DNA from: Acidimicrobiaceae bacterium
GTDB taxonomy: Bacteria > Actinomycetota > Acidimicrobiia > Acidimicrobiales > RAAP-2
DNA length: 64,000 bases
Direction of reading: 5' to 3'
Assembly: GCA_003152015.1 (NCBI GenBank)
Contig: PLZF01000054.1
Span: 1-64,000 of the forward strand
Part shown: piece after piece, positions 8,572 to 17,003 of the stretch
Layout: each line of letters opens with the position of its first letter
Numbering within the stretch: the stretch's first letter is position 1
The notes under the pieces: model-generated
Database searches by the model: none
The model's input: only the letters and a program-made list of their open reading frames with translations
What the model was told of the DNA's origin: nothing
Made by a program: the position numbers and the translations under genes

Positions 8572-9575
8572 TCTCAGAGAACAGTCCAGATCGACCGGAC
8601 ATTCTGCGGCTACGCCATCACCCCGACGACTTGTTCGCCCTAGTTGGTGCCACTGCTGAACACCTCGGGCTGGACCCAGCATTCGTCGAGAAGGACTTCT
8701 GGGTAACCGAGCTCTTGCGGAGCCTCAGCCGACCGCTGCCGGACAACAGCGGTGGACCAAATGTCACCGTGGTGTTCAAAGGTGGCACGAGCCTGTCAAA
8801 GGTTTACCGGCTTGTGGATCGCTTCTCGGAGGATGTCGACATCCTTCTCGTGTGCGAGAGCGTTGGCACGGGGCAGCGCGATCGGGTTCTCAAGTACCTT
8901 TGCGCACGGGTCGGAGCAGATCTGGACCTCGACTCCGATGAATGTCGGCTGAGCGCGTCCACCAGGGGAGTGAAGCGCAATGTCCGGTACCACTATCCGC
9001 TGAGGATGCCATCGCCTGTCATCACCGAAGGTGTGCTGCTCGAGATGGGGATACGAGGTGGTCCCGAGCCCAACGCCGTTCATTCTTTTCGTTCGTTAGC
9101 AGCGCACCATGGCATCGAAGTAGTCGGCGACTCACCGGATACCTGGGCAGAGTACGCGCCTGTCGAGATAGCCGTGCTCGGTGCTGAGCGCACCCTCGTC
9201 GAGAAGCTGTCATTGCTTCATGGACGCGCGCTCCGTCTGGATGACGAACCCGATGCGTTGATCGGAGCCGGTCGCCACTACTACGACATCTATCGTGTCC
9301 TTGCCAGCCCCGACGTTCGCCAGCGCCTCGAATCCCTCCCCGGGGGTGTTGTCGCCTTGGCCGAAGACATCGAGGCTCGGTCTCAATCCGCCGGACTGCC
9401 CTCCGGTCCACGACCACCAGGTGGATTCGCAACGAGCCCGGCCTTCTCGCGGCATTCGCCTGCAGGGGAGGCGGGGCATGCTGCCTACCAAACGGCTGCC
9501 GGACTCATCTGGGGGGAGATCCCGACCTTTGATGACTGCTTGGCGAAAGTGCACGAATTCGCCGGGCTGTTGTGA
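8568..9575 (+). CDS. abiEii: AbiEii-type nucleotidyltransferase toxin
   Basis: A 335-aa protein with the four conserved AbiEii motifs: KGGTSLSK (71-78), the metal-binding acidic motif FSEDVDILL (87-95), EKLSLLH (212-218) and RHYYDIYRVL (236-245). It is a DNA polymerase beta-type nucleotidyltransferase. Characterised relatives transfer nucleotides to tRNA 3' ends and stop growth, giving phage abortive infection. All key residues are present and the length is normal, so the toxin looks functional. It is translated in coupling with abiEi through the ATGA overlap. The frame ends 136 bp before an 87-bp repeat that recurs 20 kb away. Confidence 0.85.
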   Translation: MISENSPDRPDILRLRHHPDDLFALVGATAEHLGLDPAFVEKDFWVTELLRSLSRPLPDNSGGPNVTVVFKGGTSLSKVYRLVDRFSEDVDILLVCESVGTGQRDRVLKYLCARVGADLDLDSDECRLSASTRGVKRNVRYHYPLRMPSPVITEGVLLEMGIRGGPEPNAVHSFRSLAAHHGIEVVGDSPDTWAEYAPVEIAVLGAERTLVEKLSLLHGRALRLDDEPDALIGAGRHYYDIYRVLASPDVRQRLESLPGGVVALAEDIEARSQSAGLPSGPRPPGGFATSPAFSRHSPAGEAGHAAYQTAAGLIWGEIPTFDDCLAKVHEFAGLL

Positions 9576-9710
9576 GCGAGCGGTCGAAGTGACTCGGGCA
9601 ACGTCGGGCCGCGTCGGCGTACAGGCCGCTTCCCTCCGTTCCGCCGGTTTGTCACTTTCCTAACCCGGAGGTCCGAGACTCGACGCTCGTCGGTCTACAC
9701 TGTGAGCACA

Positions 9711-9797
9711 GCACGAACAGGAGGTTCGACCTTGTACACGATCAAGTGGACTGGGTTCGAACCCACCGAAGAAGGTTGGAGTCCCCCCTCCGACACC
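9711..9797 (+). repeat. 87-bp dispersed repeat, copy 1
   Basis: This 87-bp block matches 29367-29453 with 79 identical bases and no gaps. Both copies contain CAGGAGG, then seven bases, then TTG TAC ACG ATC AAG TGG. Similarity stops abruptly at both edges. Copy 1 holds the perfect 14-bp palindrome TGGGTTCGAACCCA, which is broken in copy 2. Confidence 0.85.
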
Positions 9798-9818
9798 AAC
9801 ATAAGCCCAGGTCAATGA
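9732..9818 (+). CDS. 28-aa micro-ORF in repeat copy 1
   Basis: TTG 9732 is preceded by AGGAGG with 7-nt spacing, close to ideal. The peptide has KWTGF followed six residues later by a Trp-x-Pro (GWSPPSDT), and a preceding Tyr (YTIKW). The second copy keeps Y, I, K, W, G, E, P, G, W, S, P, S, D, T. The spacing of Y-x-x-K-W-x-G-aromatic-x6-W-x-P is the same as in the core of eukaryotic chromodomains; that may be chance in so short a peptide. The frame is also open upstream (GTG 9702), so a longer protein is possible. No known family is claimed. Confidence 0.4.
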   Translation: MYTIKWTGFEPTEEGWSPPSDTNISPGQ

Positions 9819-9875
9819 GGTCTGACTTGTTGGAATGGGTGGAATGTCGCACCACCGTTCCACCAGAGTCGCCAC

Positions 9876-9986
9876 TCAGGATCCGTTTCCGAAGATCATT
9901 GCCGCGACATTCTCAGCAGCCTTCGACACCATGGCCTTGGTCACGTGACTGTACGTGTTAAGCGTGACGTTTATCGAACTCGTAGT
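9876..9986 (-). pseudogene. Tyrosine recombinase C-terminal remnant
   Basis: Read on the minus strand, the last ~36 codons before a TGA at 9876-9878 give TTSSINVTLNTYSHVTKAM followed by a short Ala-rich tail. This is the typical end of phage-type integrases: the LxTYxHV block that contains the catalytic tyrosine and the terminal helix. Upstream of it the frame passes into a GC-rich hairpin with no HxLR or LLGH block, so the body of the gene is gone. It marks a former integrated element to the right of AbiE. Confidence 0.6.
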
Positions 9987-9989
9987 CGG

Positions 9990-10016
9990 GTAGCCGGGGG
10001 GTCAGGCCCCGGCTAC
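9990..10016. terminator. Strong GTAGCCGGGG/CCCCGGCTAC hairpin
   Basis: A 10-bp perfect stem with a 7-nt loop (GGTCAGG). It insulates the mobile region on the left from the carboxylase operon on the right and could work in both directions. No U-run follows. Because it directly abuts the recombinase remnant it could also be part of an old attachment site. Confidence 0.45.
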
Positions 10017-10087
10017 GCGGTCTTCGTGGAGCACGTACCTCCTGTGTGGCCTGGTAGAGCGGGTCGAGCGGTCAAGCCTAGGTTATC

Positions 10088-10123
10088 TTGACGGTTAGAT
10101 ATTACCGTAGTTAGTATCACCGC
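10088..10123 (+). promoter_or_regulatory. Promoter and direct-repeat operator of the atu-like operon
   Basis: TTGACG (10088-10093), an 18-nt spacer and TAGTAT (10112-10117) form a good sigma-70-type promoter. The ATG at 10124 follows six bases later, so the mRNA should be leaderless or nearly so. Between and over these boxes are two direct repeats, TTAGATATTACCG (10095-10107) and TTAGTATCACCG (10111-10122). They cover the -10 region and are a good candidate site for the TetR-type regulator at 15494. Confidence 0.6.
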
Positions 10124-11767
10124 ATGAAGCAAACGCTGCTGGCTCCACCGCTACCCTCGAGGCTCGACACGGCCTCGGCGCAGTATTTCCAGAACCGGGC
10201 GGACATGCTGGAGCAACTGGCGGTGATCGACGACCTGCTCGATCAGGCAGAGGCCGGTGGCGGGCCCAAGGCCATGGAGCGCATGCGAGCCCGCGGCAAG
10301 CTCCCAGTGCGCGAGCGCATCGCTAACGTGCTCGACCCCGACAGCCCGTTCCTCGAGATCAGCGCCCTCGCCGCCTATGACTCCGACTACACGATCGGCG
10401 GCGGCATGGTCGTGGGAATCGGCGTCATCGCTGGTACGGAGTGCGTGATCATCGCCAACGACCCCTCCGTCCTCGGAGGAGCGCTCACGCCGTACGCCGG
10501 GAAGAAGTGGATGCGAGCGCTTGAGATCGCACGCGACAACCGCATGCCCTACGTGAGCTTTGTCGAGTCGGCCGGCGCTGACTTGCGGGTAGAGGCCGAC
10601 GGGGGCAGCGGCCGCCGGGTGCAGACCTTCCACTTCGCCGAGAGCGGCCGGTTCTTCTACGACCTGATCGACTTGTCGAAGCTGCGCATCCCCACGGTGT
10701 GCGTGGTGTTCGGATCCTCCACCGCTGGAGGGGCCTACCAGCCTGGTCTGTCCGACTACAACATCGTGGTCAAGGAGCAGTCGAAGATCTTCCTAGCCGG
10801 GCCGCCGCTGGTGAAGATGGCCACGGGCGAGGAATCCGACGCCGAGACGCTCGGGGGTGCCCAGATGCACGCCGAGGTGTCGGGGCTCGGCGACTACTTC
10901 GCCGAGGGCGAAATGGACGCGATCCGGCTGTGCCGCGAGGTGGTGTCGCACCTCAACTGGCGGAAGCCCGGACCCGGTCCCGCCCTGCGGGCCGACGAAC
11001 CAGGACTCGATCCCGAGGAACTCCTCGGTCTTGTCAGCCGCGACCTGCGCCAGCCGCTCGACGTTCGCGACGTCATCGCCCGCGTCGTCGACGGATCGCG
11101 CTTCGAGGAGTTCAAGTCGAGGTACGGCAGCACCATCGTGTGCGGATGGGCGAGCATCCACGGGTACCCGGTGGGGATCGTCGGCAACAACGGCGTGATC
11201 TACCCACGGGCTGCCGAGAAGGCCGCGCACTTCATCCAGCTCTGCAATCAGATCGACGTGCCCTTGGTGTTCATGCAGAACGTCACCGGCTACATAGTGG
11301 GACGCGACTTCGAGGCCGAGGGCATCATCAAGAAAGGCTCGCAGATGCTCAACGCCGTCAGCAACTCCACCGTGCCGCACCTCACCTTGGTCATCGGCTC
11401 CTCGTACGGCGCTGGTACATACGGCATGTCGGGCCGAGCGTTCGGCAACCGGTTCACGTTCCTGTGGCCTACAGCGAAGATTGCCGTCATGGGTCCAAAG
11501 CAGATCGCCGGGGTGATGTCGATGGTCCGCCGCGGCCAGGCCGCACGCCAGGGCCTCGAGTTCGACGAGGAGGAGGATCGCAAGATCGTCGAGATGGTCG
11601 AGGCGATCCAGGAACAGGGGTCGCTCGCCCTGGTCGCCACCGGCGCCGTCAGCGACGACGGCATCATCGACCCGCGCGACACCCGCACCGTGCTGAGCAT
11701 GTGCCTGTCGGTTGTCCGCAACCGACCCGTGGAGGGCGCTGAGGCCTACGGGGTGTTCCGGCTGTGA
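10124..11767 (+). CDS. Acyl-CoA carboxylase, carboxyltransferase (beta) subunit
   Basis: A 547-aa protein of the biotin-dependent carboxyltransferase family. It has the N-terminal RERIANVLDPDSPFLEI block, the acyl-CoA-binding GSSTAGGAYQPGLSDY motif (~199-214), and the C-terminal half with NVTGYIVGRDFEAEGIIKKG and SSYGAGTYGMSGRAF. These last features are closest to methylcrotonyl-/geranyl-CoA carboxylase beta subunits (MccB/AtuC type) rather than propionyl-CoA ones. The ATG follows the -10 box by six bases. It overlaps the biotin carboxylase gene (GTGA), so the two subunits are co-translated. With AtuA next door, a branched or terpenoid acyl-CoA such as cis-geranyl-CoA is the likely substrate; 3-methylcrotonyl-CoA is the alternative. 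Confidence 0.85.
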   Translation: MKQTLLAPPLPSRLDTASAQYFQNRADMLEQLAVIDDLLDQAEAGGGPKAMERMRARGKLPVRERIANVLDPDSPFLEISALAAYDSDYTIGGGMVVGIGVIAGTECVIIANDPSVLGGALTPYAGKKWMRALEIARDNRMPYVSFVESAGADLRVEADGGSGRRVQTFHFAESGRFFYDLIDLSKLRIPTVCVVFGSSTAGGAYQPGLSDYNIVVKEQSKIFLAGPPLVKMATGEESDAETLGGAQMHAEVSGLGDYFAEGEMDAIRLCREVVSHLNWRKPGPGPALRADEPGLDPEELLGLVSRDLRQPLDVRDVIARVVDGSRFEEFKSRYGSTIVCGWASIHGYPVGIVGNNGVIYPRAAEKAAHFIQLCNQIDVPLVFMQNVTGYIVGRDFEAEGIIKKGSQMLNAVSNSTVPHLTLVIGSSYGAGTYGMSGRAFGNRFTFLWPTAKIAVMGPKQIAGVMSMVRRGQAARQGLEFDEEEDRKIVEMVEAIQEQGSLALVATGAVSDDGIIDPRDTRTVLSMCLSVVRNRPVEGAEAYGVFRL

Positions 11768-13734
11768 ACTTCACCACGCTCCTCGTTGCTAACCGTGGCG
11801 AGATCGCCCGTCGCATCATTCGTACTGCCCACTCCATGGGCATCCGCTGCGTCGCGGTGTTCGTCGATGCCGACGCTGTGGCCCCCTTCGTGTCCGACGC
11901 CGACGAGTCCGTGCGCCTAGCCACGGGTTACCTGGACGGTGCTGCGATCATCGACGCTGCCCAGTCCACAGGTGCGCAGGCAGTCCACCCCGGCTACGGA
12001 TTCCTGTCGGAGAACCCGACCTTCGCAGCCGACGTCGTCGCCGGTGGGTTGATCTGGGTCGGACCAACGGCGGCGGTCATCGCCGAAATGGGTGACAAGC
12101 TGGCCGCCAAGCGCATGGCCGTTGCGGCAGGAGTGCCCACGCTCCCCTCGGCCGAGGACCCGAAGCATGCCGCCGATGTCGCCTACCCGTTGCTCGTCAA
12201 GGCAGCTGCGGGCGGCGGCGGCAAGGGCATGCGGGTCGTCGCTTCCCCCTCCGATCTCGACGAAGCCGTTGCCTCGGCGCGACGCGAAGCCGCAAGCGGC
12301 TTCGGCGACGACCGGGTGTTCCTCGAGCGCTATGTCGCGGTATCGCGCCACATCGAGATCCAGATCCTCGGCGACAGCCACGGAAACCTCGTGCACCTCG
12401 GCGAACGCGAGTGCTCCATCCAGCGGCGTCACCAAAAGCTCATCGAAGAGTCACCATCACCCGCGGTCGACGATGCGATGCGCGCCGCGATGAGTGAGGC
12501 CGCACTGCAGCTTGGTCGGGCGATCGGGTACCAGTCAGCCGGCACGGTCGAATTCTTGGTCGACGACGCTACTCGAGAGTTCTTCTTCCTCGAGGTCAAC
12601 ACCCGCCTCCAGGTCGAGCACCCGGTCACCGAGGAGATCACCGGAATCGACCTGGTGCGCGAACAGCTCAGAATCGCTGCCGGCGAACCACTGGGCTACG
12701 ACCAGCGCGACATAAGCTTCACCGGGCATGCGATCGAAGTTCGACTCTGCGCCGAGGACCCCGGTGCTGGGTTCCTGCCCGCCACCGGAACGCTCGCCGC
12801 CTTCGCCCCTGCCGAAACGCCGATCGTTCGGTGGGAGTCGGGGGTCGAACAGGGTTCGGTGGTCAGCGTCGCGTTCGACCCGATGCTTGCCAAGGTCGTA
12901 GCCCACGCCGCAACCCGAACGGAGGCCGCCGCGCGGCTCGCGCTCGCACTCGAGCGGCTCCACCTCGGGGGCGTCACCACGAACCGCGACTTCCTCGCGG
13001 CCACGCTGCGCCATGAGCGCTTCATCGACGGCGGCACGACCACCGACTTCATCGAACGTTGCCGACCGTCGCTCACTCTGGTACTCGGCGACGCCGAGCT
13101 GGAGTGGGCCGCCACCGTTGCCGCACTGTGGCTCCAGGGTGAGAACCGTGCGACGACGCCGGTACTCGCGGAGCTGCCCAGTGGGTGGCGCAACGCACGC
13201 CTGCCGGCTCAGGCCGTATCGCTGCGTCGTGGTGAGCACACCGTGAACGTCACCTACCGATCCCTGCGCGACGGATCCTTCACCATCGGTGACGGTGCCA
13301 AGGCACGCCTCCATCGCCGTTCGCCGCTGGACATCGATGTTGAGGTCGACGGGCGGCGTTCCATCGTGCGCGTCACGCGTGCAACCGATCGTCTCTACGT
13401 CCAATCCGTTCGAGGCACAGTCGAGTTCAGGATCGTCCCACGCTTCGAGGTGCCAGGGTCTCAAATCCCCACAGGGAGCCTCGCCGCGCCGATGCCGGGC
13501 ACTGTGGTCGACGTGCGCGTCGCCGTCGGCGAGCACGTCACTGCTGGCTCTACGCTGGTGGTGATGGAGGCTATGAAGATGGAGCACCACATCAGCGCTC
13601 CGGTCGACGGCATCGTCACCGACGTGTTCGTGGGCGCCGGCCAGCAGGTGGACAACGATGCCGCGCTGCTGCTGATCGAACCGGACGGCTCCGAACCTGA
13701 GGGGCCGAGCGACGCTGGCGAGGGCCCGAGATGA
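11764..13734 (+). CDS. Biotin carboxylase/biotin carboxyl carrier (alpha) subunit
   Basis: A 656-aa protein starting at GTG 11764, overlapping the upstream stop. The domains are a biotin carboxylase N-domain (VANRGEIARRIIRTAHSMG, 9-27), an ATP-grasp domain with KAAAGGGGKGMRVV (~145-158) and EVNTRLQVEHPVTE (~277-290), a linker, and a C-terminal biotinyl domain with EAMKMEH; the biotinylated lysine is about residue 605. It carboxylates biotin using ATP and bicarbonate and hands CO2 to the subunit encoded just before. The length is normal for MCC/GCC alpha subunits. The stop overlaps the atuA start (ATGA). Confidence 0.9.
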   Translation: MNFTTLLVANRGEIARRIIRTAHSMGIRCVAVFVDADAVAPFVSDADESVRLATGYLDGAAIIDAAQSTGAQAVHPGYGFLSENPTFAADVVAGGLIWVGPTAAVIAEMGDKLAAKRMAVAAGVPTLPSAEDPKHAADVAYPLLVKAAAGGGGKGMRVVASPSDLDEAVASARREAASGFGDDRVFLERYVAVSRHIEIQILGDSHGNLVHLGERECSIQRRHQKLIEESPSPAVDDAMRAAMSEAALQLGRAIGYQSAGTVEFLVDDATREFFFLEVNTRLQVEHPVTEEITGIDLVREQLRIAAGEPLGYDQRDISFTGHAIEVRLCAEDPGAGFLPATGTLAAFAPAETPIVRWESGVEQGSVVSVAFDPMLAKVVAHAATRTEAAARLALALERLHLGGVTTNRDFLAATLRHERFIDGGTTTDFIERCRPSLTLVLGDAELEWAATVAALWLQGENRATTPVLAELPSGWRNARLPAQAVSLRRGEHTVNVTYRSLRDGSFTIGDGAKARLHRRSPLDIDVEVDGRRSIVRVTRATDRLYVQSVRGTVEFRIVPRFEVPGSQIPTGSLAAPMPGTVVDVRVAVGEHVTAGSTLVVMEAMKMEHHISAPVDGIVTDVFVGAGQQVDNDAALLLIEPDGSEPEGPSDAGEGPR

Positions 13735-15497
13735 CAGAGCCGATCCGCATCGCCAACTGCTCTGGGTTCTACGGCGACCGACTGTCGGCCGCCGTGGAGA
13801 TGGTGGAGGACGGCCCGATCGACGTGCTGACGGGTGACTGGCTGGCCGAGCTGACCATGTTGATCCTGGCCCGCACCCAGGCCAAGCGTCCCGGTGGCGG
13901 GTACGCGCGCACCTTTGTCGCCCAGATGGAGCAGGTGATGGGCACGTGCCTCGACCGGGGCATCAAGGTCGTGTCGAACGCGGGTGGTCTCGACCCGGCC
14001 GGGTGCGCCGAGGCGGTTGCCGAGGTCGCTGCCAAGTTGGGGCTGGCTCCGATGATCGCGTACGTGAGCGGTGACAACCTCCAGCCGAGACTCGGCGAGT
14101 TGCTGGAAGCCGGTGTGGAACTGGCTCACTTCGAAACCGGTGAACCCATTGGCGACGTGTCGCGCTTCATCACCGCCAACGCCTACCTGGGCTGCTGGGG
14201 CATCGTCGACGCCCTGAACCGTGGAGCCGACATCGTGATCACCGGCCGCGTCACCGATGCCGCCGTCGTGTGCGGCCCTGCCGCGTGGCACCACGGATGG
14301 GCGCGCCACAGCTGGGACTCGCTCGCCGGCGCGGTGGTGGCCGGGCACGTCGTGGAGTGCGGCGCACAGGCCACCGGCGGTAACTATTCGTTCTTCACCG
14401 AGGTGCCCGGCATGACGCGGGTCGGGTTCCCGTGGGCCGAGATCGCTTCCGACGGTTCGTGCGTGATCGGCAAGCACGATGGCACTGGCGGTGAGGTGTC
14501 GATCGGCACCGTCACGTCGCAACTGCTCTACGAGATCGGCAGCCCCGCGTACTTGGGGCCCGATGTCTCGGCTCGCTTCGATACGATCCACCTCGAGCAG
14601 GTCAGCACCGACCGAGTGCGGATCACCGGCACCAAGGGCGAACCACCTCCGCGGACGCTCAAGGTCGCGATGAACGAGGTGGGCGGCTTCCGCCAGGACC
14701 TGGCAGTCGCCCTCACCGGCCTCGATGTCGAGGCCAAGGCCAAGCTGGTCGAGGACGCCTTCTGGGCGGCGTGCCCTTACGGCCCTGAGGACTACGAGAG
14801 CATCACGACCCGATTGGTGCGTACCGACAAGCCCGACCCGGCGACGAACGAGGAGGCGGTTGCGCTGTGGCGCATCACCCTCAAGGACCCTGACGAGCGC
14901 AAGGTCGGCCGAGCTGTGGCCAACGCCGTCACCGAGATCGCACTCGCGACCATTCCCGGCTTGTTCGGCGTCGGTGGTGGCCCGTCGGGCGGTTCTGCCT
15001 ACGGCGTGTTCCGGCCTGCGCTGGTGCCTGCCGAACTCGTACCCCAGAGCGTGGTCATCCTCGGCGGCAAGCGTACGGTCGTGGACTCCGTGGCCCCGAT
15101 GGCCGAGGTGCACGTCGTGGGCGACGAGGGCCCGGCTGGCATTGCACCGACGGGCCCCACCGTTTCGGCGCCGATCGGCCGCGTAGTCGGCACCCGCTCT
15201 GGCGACAAGGGCGGCCATGCCAACCTCGGCGTCTTCGCGCGCAGCGATCAAGCGTGGGCGTGGCTCGACGAGTTCCTCACGACCGACACCCTGCGCCATC
15301 TCCTCCCCGAGGTAGCGCCGCTGCTCATCGATCGCTACCGGCTGCCCGCGCTGCGATCGCTGAACTTCGTCATCCACGATCTGCTGCAAGAAGGCGTTGC
15401 CGCCTCCACTCGTCAAGACGCGCAGGCCAAAAGTCTCGGCGAGTGGCTCCGCAGCCGTGTCGTCGACATCCCGACTGTGCTGTTGGAGCGAGCATGA
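13731..15497 (+). CDS. atuA: AtuA-family acyclic terpene utilisation protein
   Basis: A 588-aa protein of the DUF1446/AtuA family. The N-terminal domain starts IANCSGFYGDRLSAAVEM and includes DVLTGDWLAELTM and KVVSNAGGLDP, all hallmark segments. A C-terminal AtuA-like ferredoxin-fold domain carries TRSGDKGGHANLGVFARS (~485-502). AtuA is needed for citronellol/geraniol breakdown in Pseudomonas and is always found near a geranyl-CoA-type carboxylase, but its reaction is not settled. Here it sits between the carboxylase subunits and a TetR gene, with ATGA overlaps on both sides. The large open frame on the opposite strand (13461-15578) is a GC-driven shadow. Confidence 0.88.
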   Translation: MTEPIRIANCSGFYGDRLSAAVEMVEDGPIDVLTGDWLAELTMLILARTQAKRPGGGYARTFVAQMEQVMGTCLDRGIKVVSNAGGLDPAGCAEAVAEVAAKLGLAPMIAYVSGDNLQPRLGELLEAGVELAHFETGEPIGDVSRFITANAYLGCWGIVDALNRGADIVITGRVTDAAVVCGPAAWHHGWARHSWDSLAGAVVAGHVVECGAQATGGNYSFFTEVPGMTRVGFPWAEIASDGSCVIGKHDGTGGEVSIGTVTSQLLYEIGSPAYLGPDVSARFDTIHLEQVSTDRVRITGTKGEPPPRTLKVAMNEVGGFRQDLAVALTGLDVEAKAKLVEDAFWAACPYGPEDYESITTRLVRTDKPDPATNEEAVALWRITLKDPDERKVGRAVANAVTEIALATIPGLFGVGGGPSGGSAYGVFRPALVPAELVPQSVVILGGKRTVVDSVAPMAEVHVVGDEGPAGIAPTGPTVSAPIGRVVGTRSGDKGGHANLGVFARSDQAWAWLDEFLTTDTLRHLLPEVAPLLIDRYRLPALRSLNFVIHDLLQEGVAASTRQDAQAKSLGEWLRSRVVDIPTVLLERA

Positions 15498-16219
15498 CCT
15501 GGGCGGGAGGTTCGCTCGACGTGGCGTTGGCAGAACCCACCGAACTGCAATACCGTCTCCGCTCGGTGAGGCCGCCACCGGCGGTACTCGACCGCGATCT
15601 CGAACACCGCCTCACCGATCGCCAACGCCAGATCCTTGATCACCTCGGTCAGATGTTCGACGGCGGCTTCGCCCACCTCACGATGGCCGAGATCGCATCG
15701 CGCTCGAACTGCTCCTTGCGCACTCTCTACGGCTTGGCGCCCAGCCGTGACGAGTTGGTGCTCATCGTTGTGGATCGCAACTTATGGAGGGTTGGGCGGA
15801 GCGCGATGGAAGCGATCAAGCCTGACATGGAACCCCTCGATGCGCTGCAGGCGTACCTCGAAGCGGCAACCGAAGCCGTGGACGGTCTGACCGAGCCATT
15901 CGCCCGTGACCTGGCCTCGATGCCGGCCGCGCAGCGGCTCGGTGACTTCCACGCCGAGTACCTCGTCGCCATCACGCGGTGCCTGCTCGACCTCGCCGTT
16001 GAGCGCGGCCAGATTCCCGCCATCGACACCGGAGCGGCCGCTCGGGTGATGGCAAGTCTCGCACGCGTACTGGCGCGCCCCGAGGTCATGCCAACGCTTT
16101 CCTCGACTCCCAAGCAGGCAGCCGACTCACTGGTCGAGATCATGCTGCGTGGCATGCGCACAACGCACGGCGTGACGACGCAAGCACCCGATGAACGAAC
16201 GAGAGGTGAACATGGGTGA
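15494..16219 (+). CDS. TetR-family transcriptional regulator
   Basis: A 241-aa protein starting at ATG 15494, which overlaps the atuA stop. An HTH occupies ~48-92: RQRQILDHLGQMFDGGF, then LTMAEIASRSNCSLRTLYGL, with the recognition helix ending in RTLYGLAPSRDEL, the TetR pattern. The C-terminal helical domain should bind an acyl-CoA or terpenoid effector. It is an internal gene of the operon and the natural candidate to bind the direct repeats at 10095-10122, giving autoregulation of the pathway. The N-terminus has ~35 extra residues before the HTH. Confidence 0.8.
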   Translation: MTWAGGSLDVALAEPTELQYRLRSVRPPPAVLDRDLEHRLTDRQRQILDHLGQMFDGGFAHLTMAEIASRSNCSLRTLYGLAPSRDELVLIVVDRNLWRVGRSAMEAIKPDMEPLDALQAYLEAATEAVDGLTEPFARDLASMPAAQRLGDFHAEYLVAITRCLLDLAVERGQIPAIDTGAAARVMASLARVLARPEVMPTLSSTPKQAADSLVEIMLRGMRTTHGVTTQAPDERTRGEHG

Positions 16220-17003
16220 ACTCGACGCGCTAAGAAGCGACCTGGTAGCCGAGCAAGGAGTCCTCGATGCCATCGTGGCCGGGCTAGCTGACGAGGAGTG
16301 GGCGTTGCCCACGCCGAGTCCGGGCTGGAACGTCGCCGACCAGATCGGCCACCTCGCCTACTTCGACGGCACGGCGGCGACCGCCATCACCGACCCCGAG
16401 GCGTTCACGGCCGGGGTCCAGGCGCTGTACGCGGCGGCCGGCGGCGCCGGCCTTGATGCCTTCACACTGGACGCCTTCCGTGCGCTACCGCCAGAACGTC
16501 AGCTCGAGGCGTGGCGTTTCAACCGGCGGGTCCTCGCCGAGGCGGCAGCTGTCCTCACCGACGGCGCGCGCGTCACCTGGTACGGGCCGCCGATGGGTGC
16601 GAAGTCGTTCCTCACCGCTCGCCTGATGGAAGTGTGGGCACACGGGGCAGACATCGTCGACGCGGTCGGAGCAACACGCCAGGCCACCGATCGCCTGCGC
16701 CACATCGCCCAGTTGGGCTACATCACGAGAGGATGGTCGTACGAGGTGCGCGGGCAGGTAGCGCCCGAGGGCGAGATCCGGCTGGTGCTCACCAGCCCGT
16801 CGGGGCAGACCTGGACCTGGGGTCCCGACGATACGGCCGAGACCATCCAGGGATCAGCGGAAGACTTCTGTCTGGTCGTCACCCAGCGCCGCCACCTCGA
16901 CGAGACCCTCCTCGAGGTGGGCGAACTCGGCCGGCATTGGCTGCTCAGGGCGCAGGCCTTCGCGGGTGGTCCCTCCGACGTGCCTGCACCGAGGAAGTCG
17001 TGA
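16212..17003 (+). CDS. TIGR03084-type DinB/maleylpyruvate-isomerase-like protein
   Basis: A 263-aa protein. ATG 16212 is preferred over ATG 16191 because GAGAGGTG lies just before it. The start ELDALRSDLVAEQGVLDAIV and the segment TPSPGWNVADQIGHLAYFD (with the metal-site His) are typical of TIGR03084 proteins, a DinB-like four-helix fold that uses a divalent metal and perhaps a thiol cofactor. GPPMGAKSFLTARLMEVWAHG carries the second metal-site His. This family is regularly encoded beside AtuA and the carboxylase in actinobacteria. The exact reaction is unknown; isomerase or glutathione/mycothiol-dependent chemistry are possibilities. It overlaps the TetR gene by 8 bp. Confidence 0.75.
   Translation: MGELDALRSDLVAEQGVLDAIVAGLADEEWALPTPSPGWNVADQIGHLAYFDGTAATAITDPEAFTAGVQALYAAAGGAGLDAFTLDAFRALPPERQLEAWRFNRRVLAEAAAVLTDGARVTWYGPPMGAKSFLTARLMEVWAHGADIVDAVGATRQATDRLRHIAQLGYITRGWSYEVRGQVAPEGEIRLVLTSPSGQTWTWGPDDTAETIQGSAEDFCLVVTQRRHLDETLLEVGELGRHWLLRAQAFAGGPSDVPAPRKS

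Noticed and set aside
9747-9775. TTCGAACCC-type T-loop inside the 87-bp repeat, suggesting a tRNA or attachment site
   Set aside because: No acceptor, D or anticodon stems can be folded around it, the T-stem does not pair properly, and the palindrome is broken in copy 2.
13461-15578. A 705-codon open frame on the minus strand across the biotin carboxylase and atuA genes
   Set aside because: It has no known motif, low-complexity Arg/His/Gly composition and full overlap with two well-recognised genes; it is a GC-skew shadow frame.
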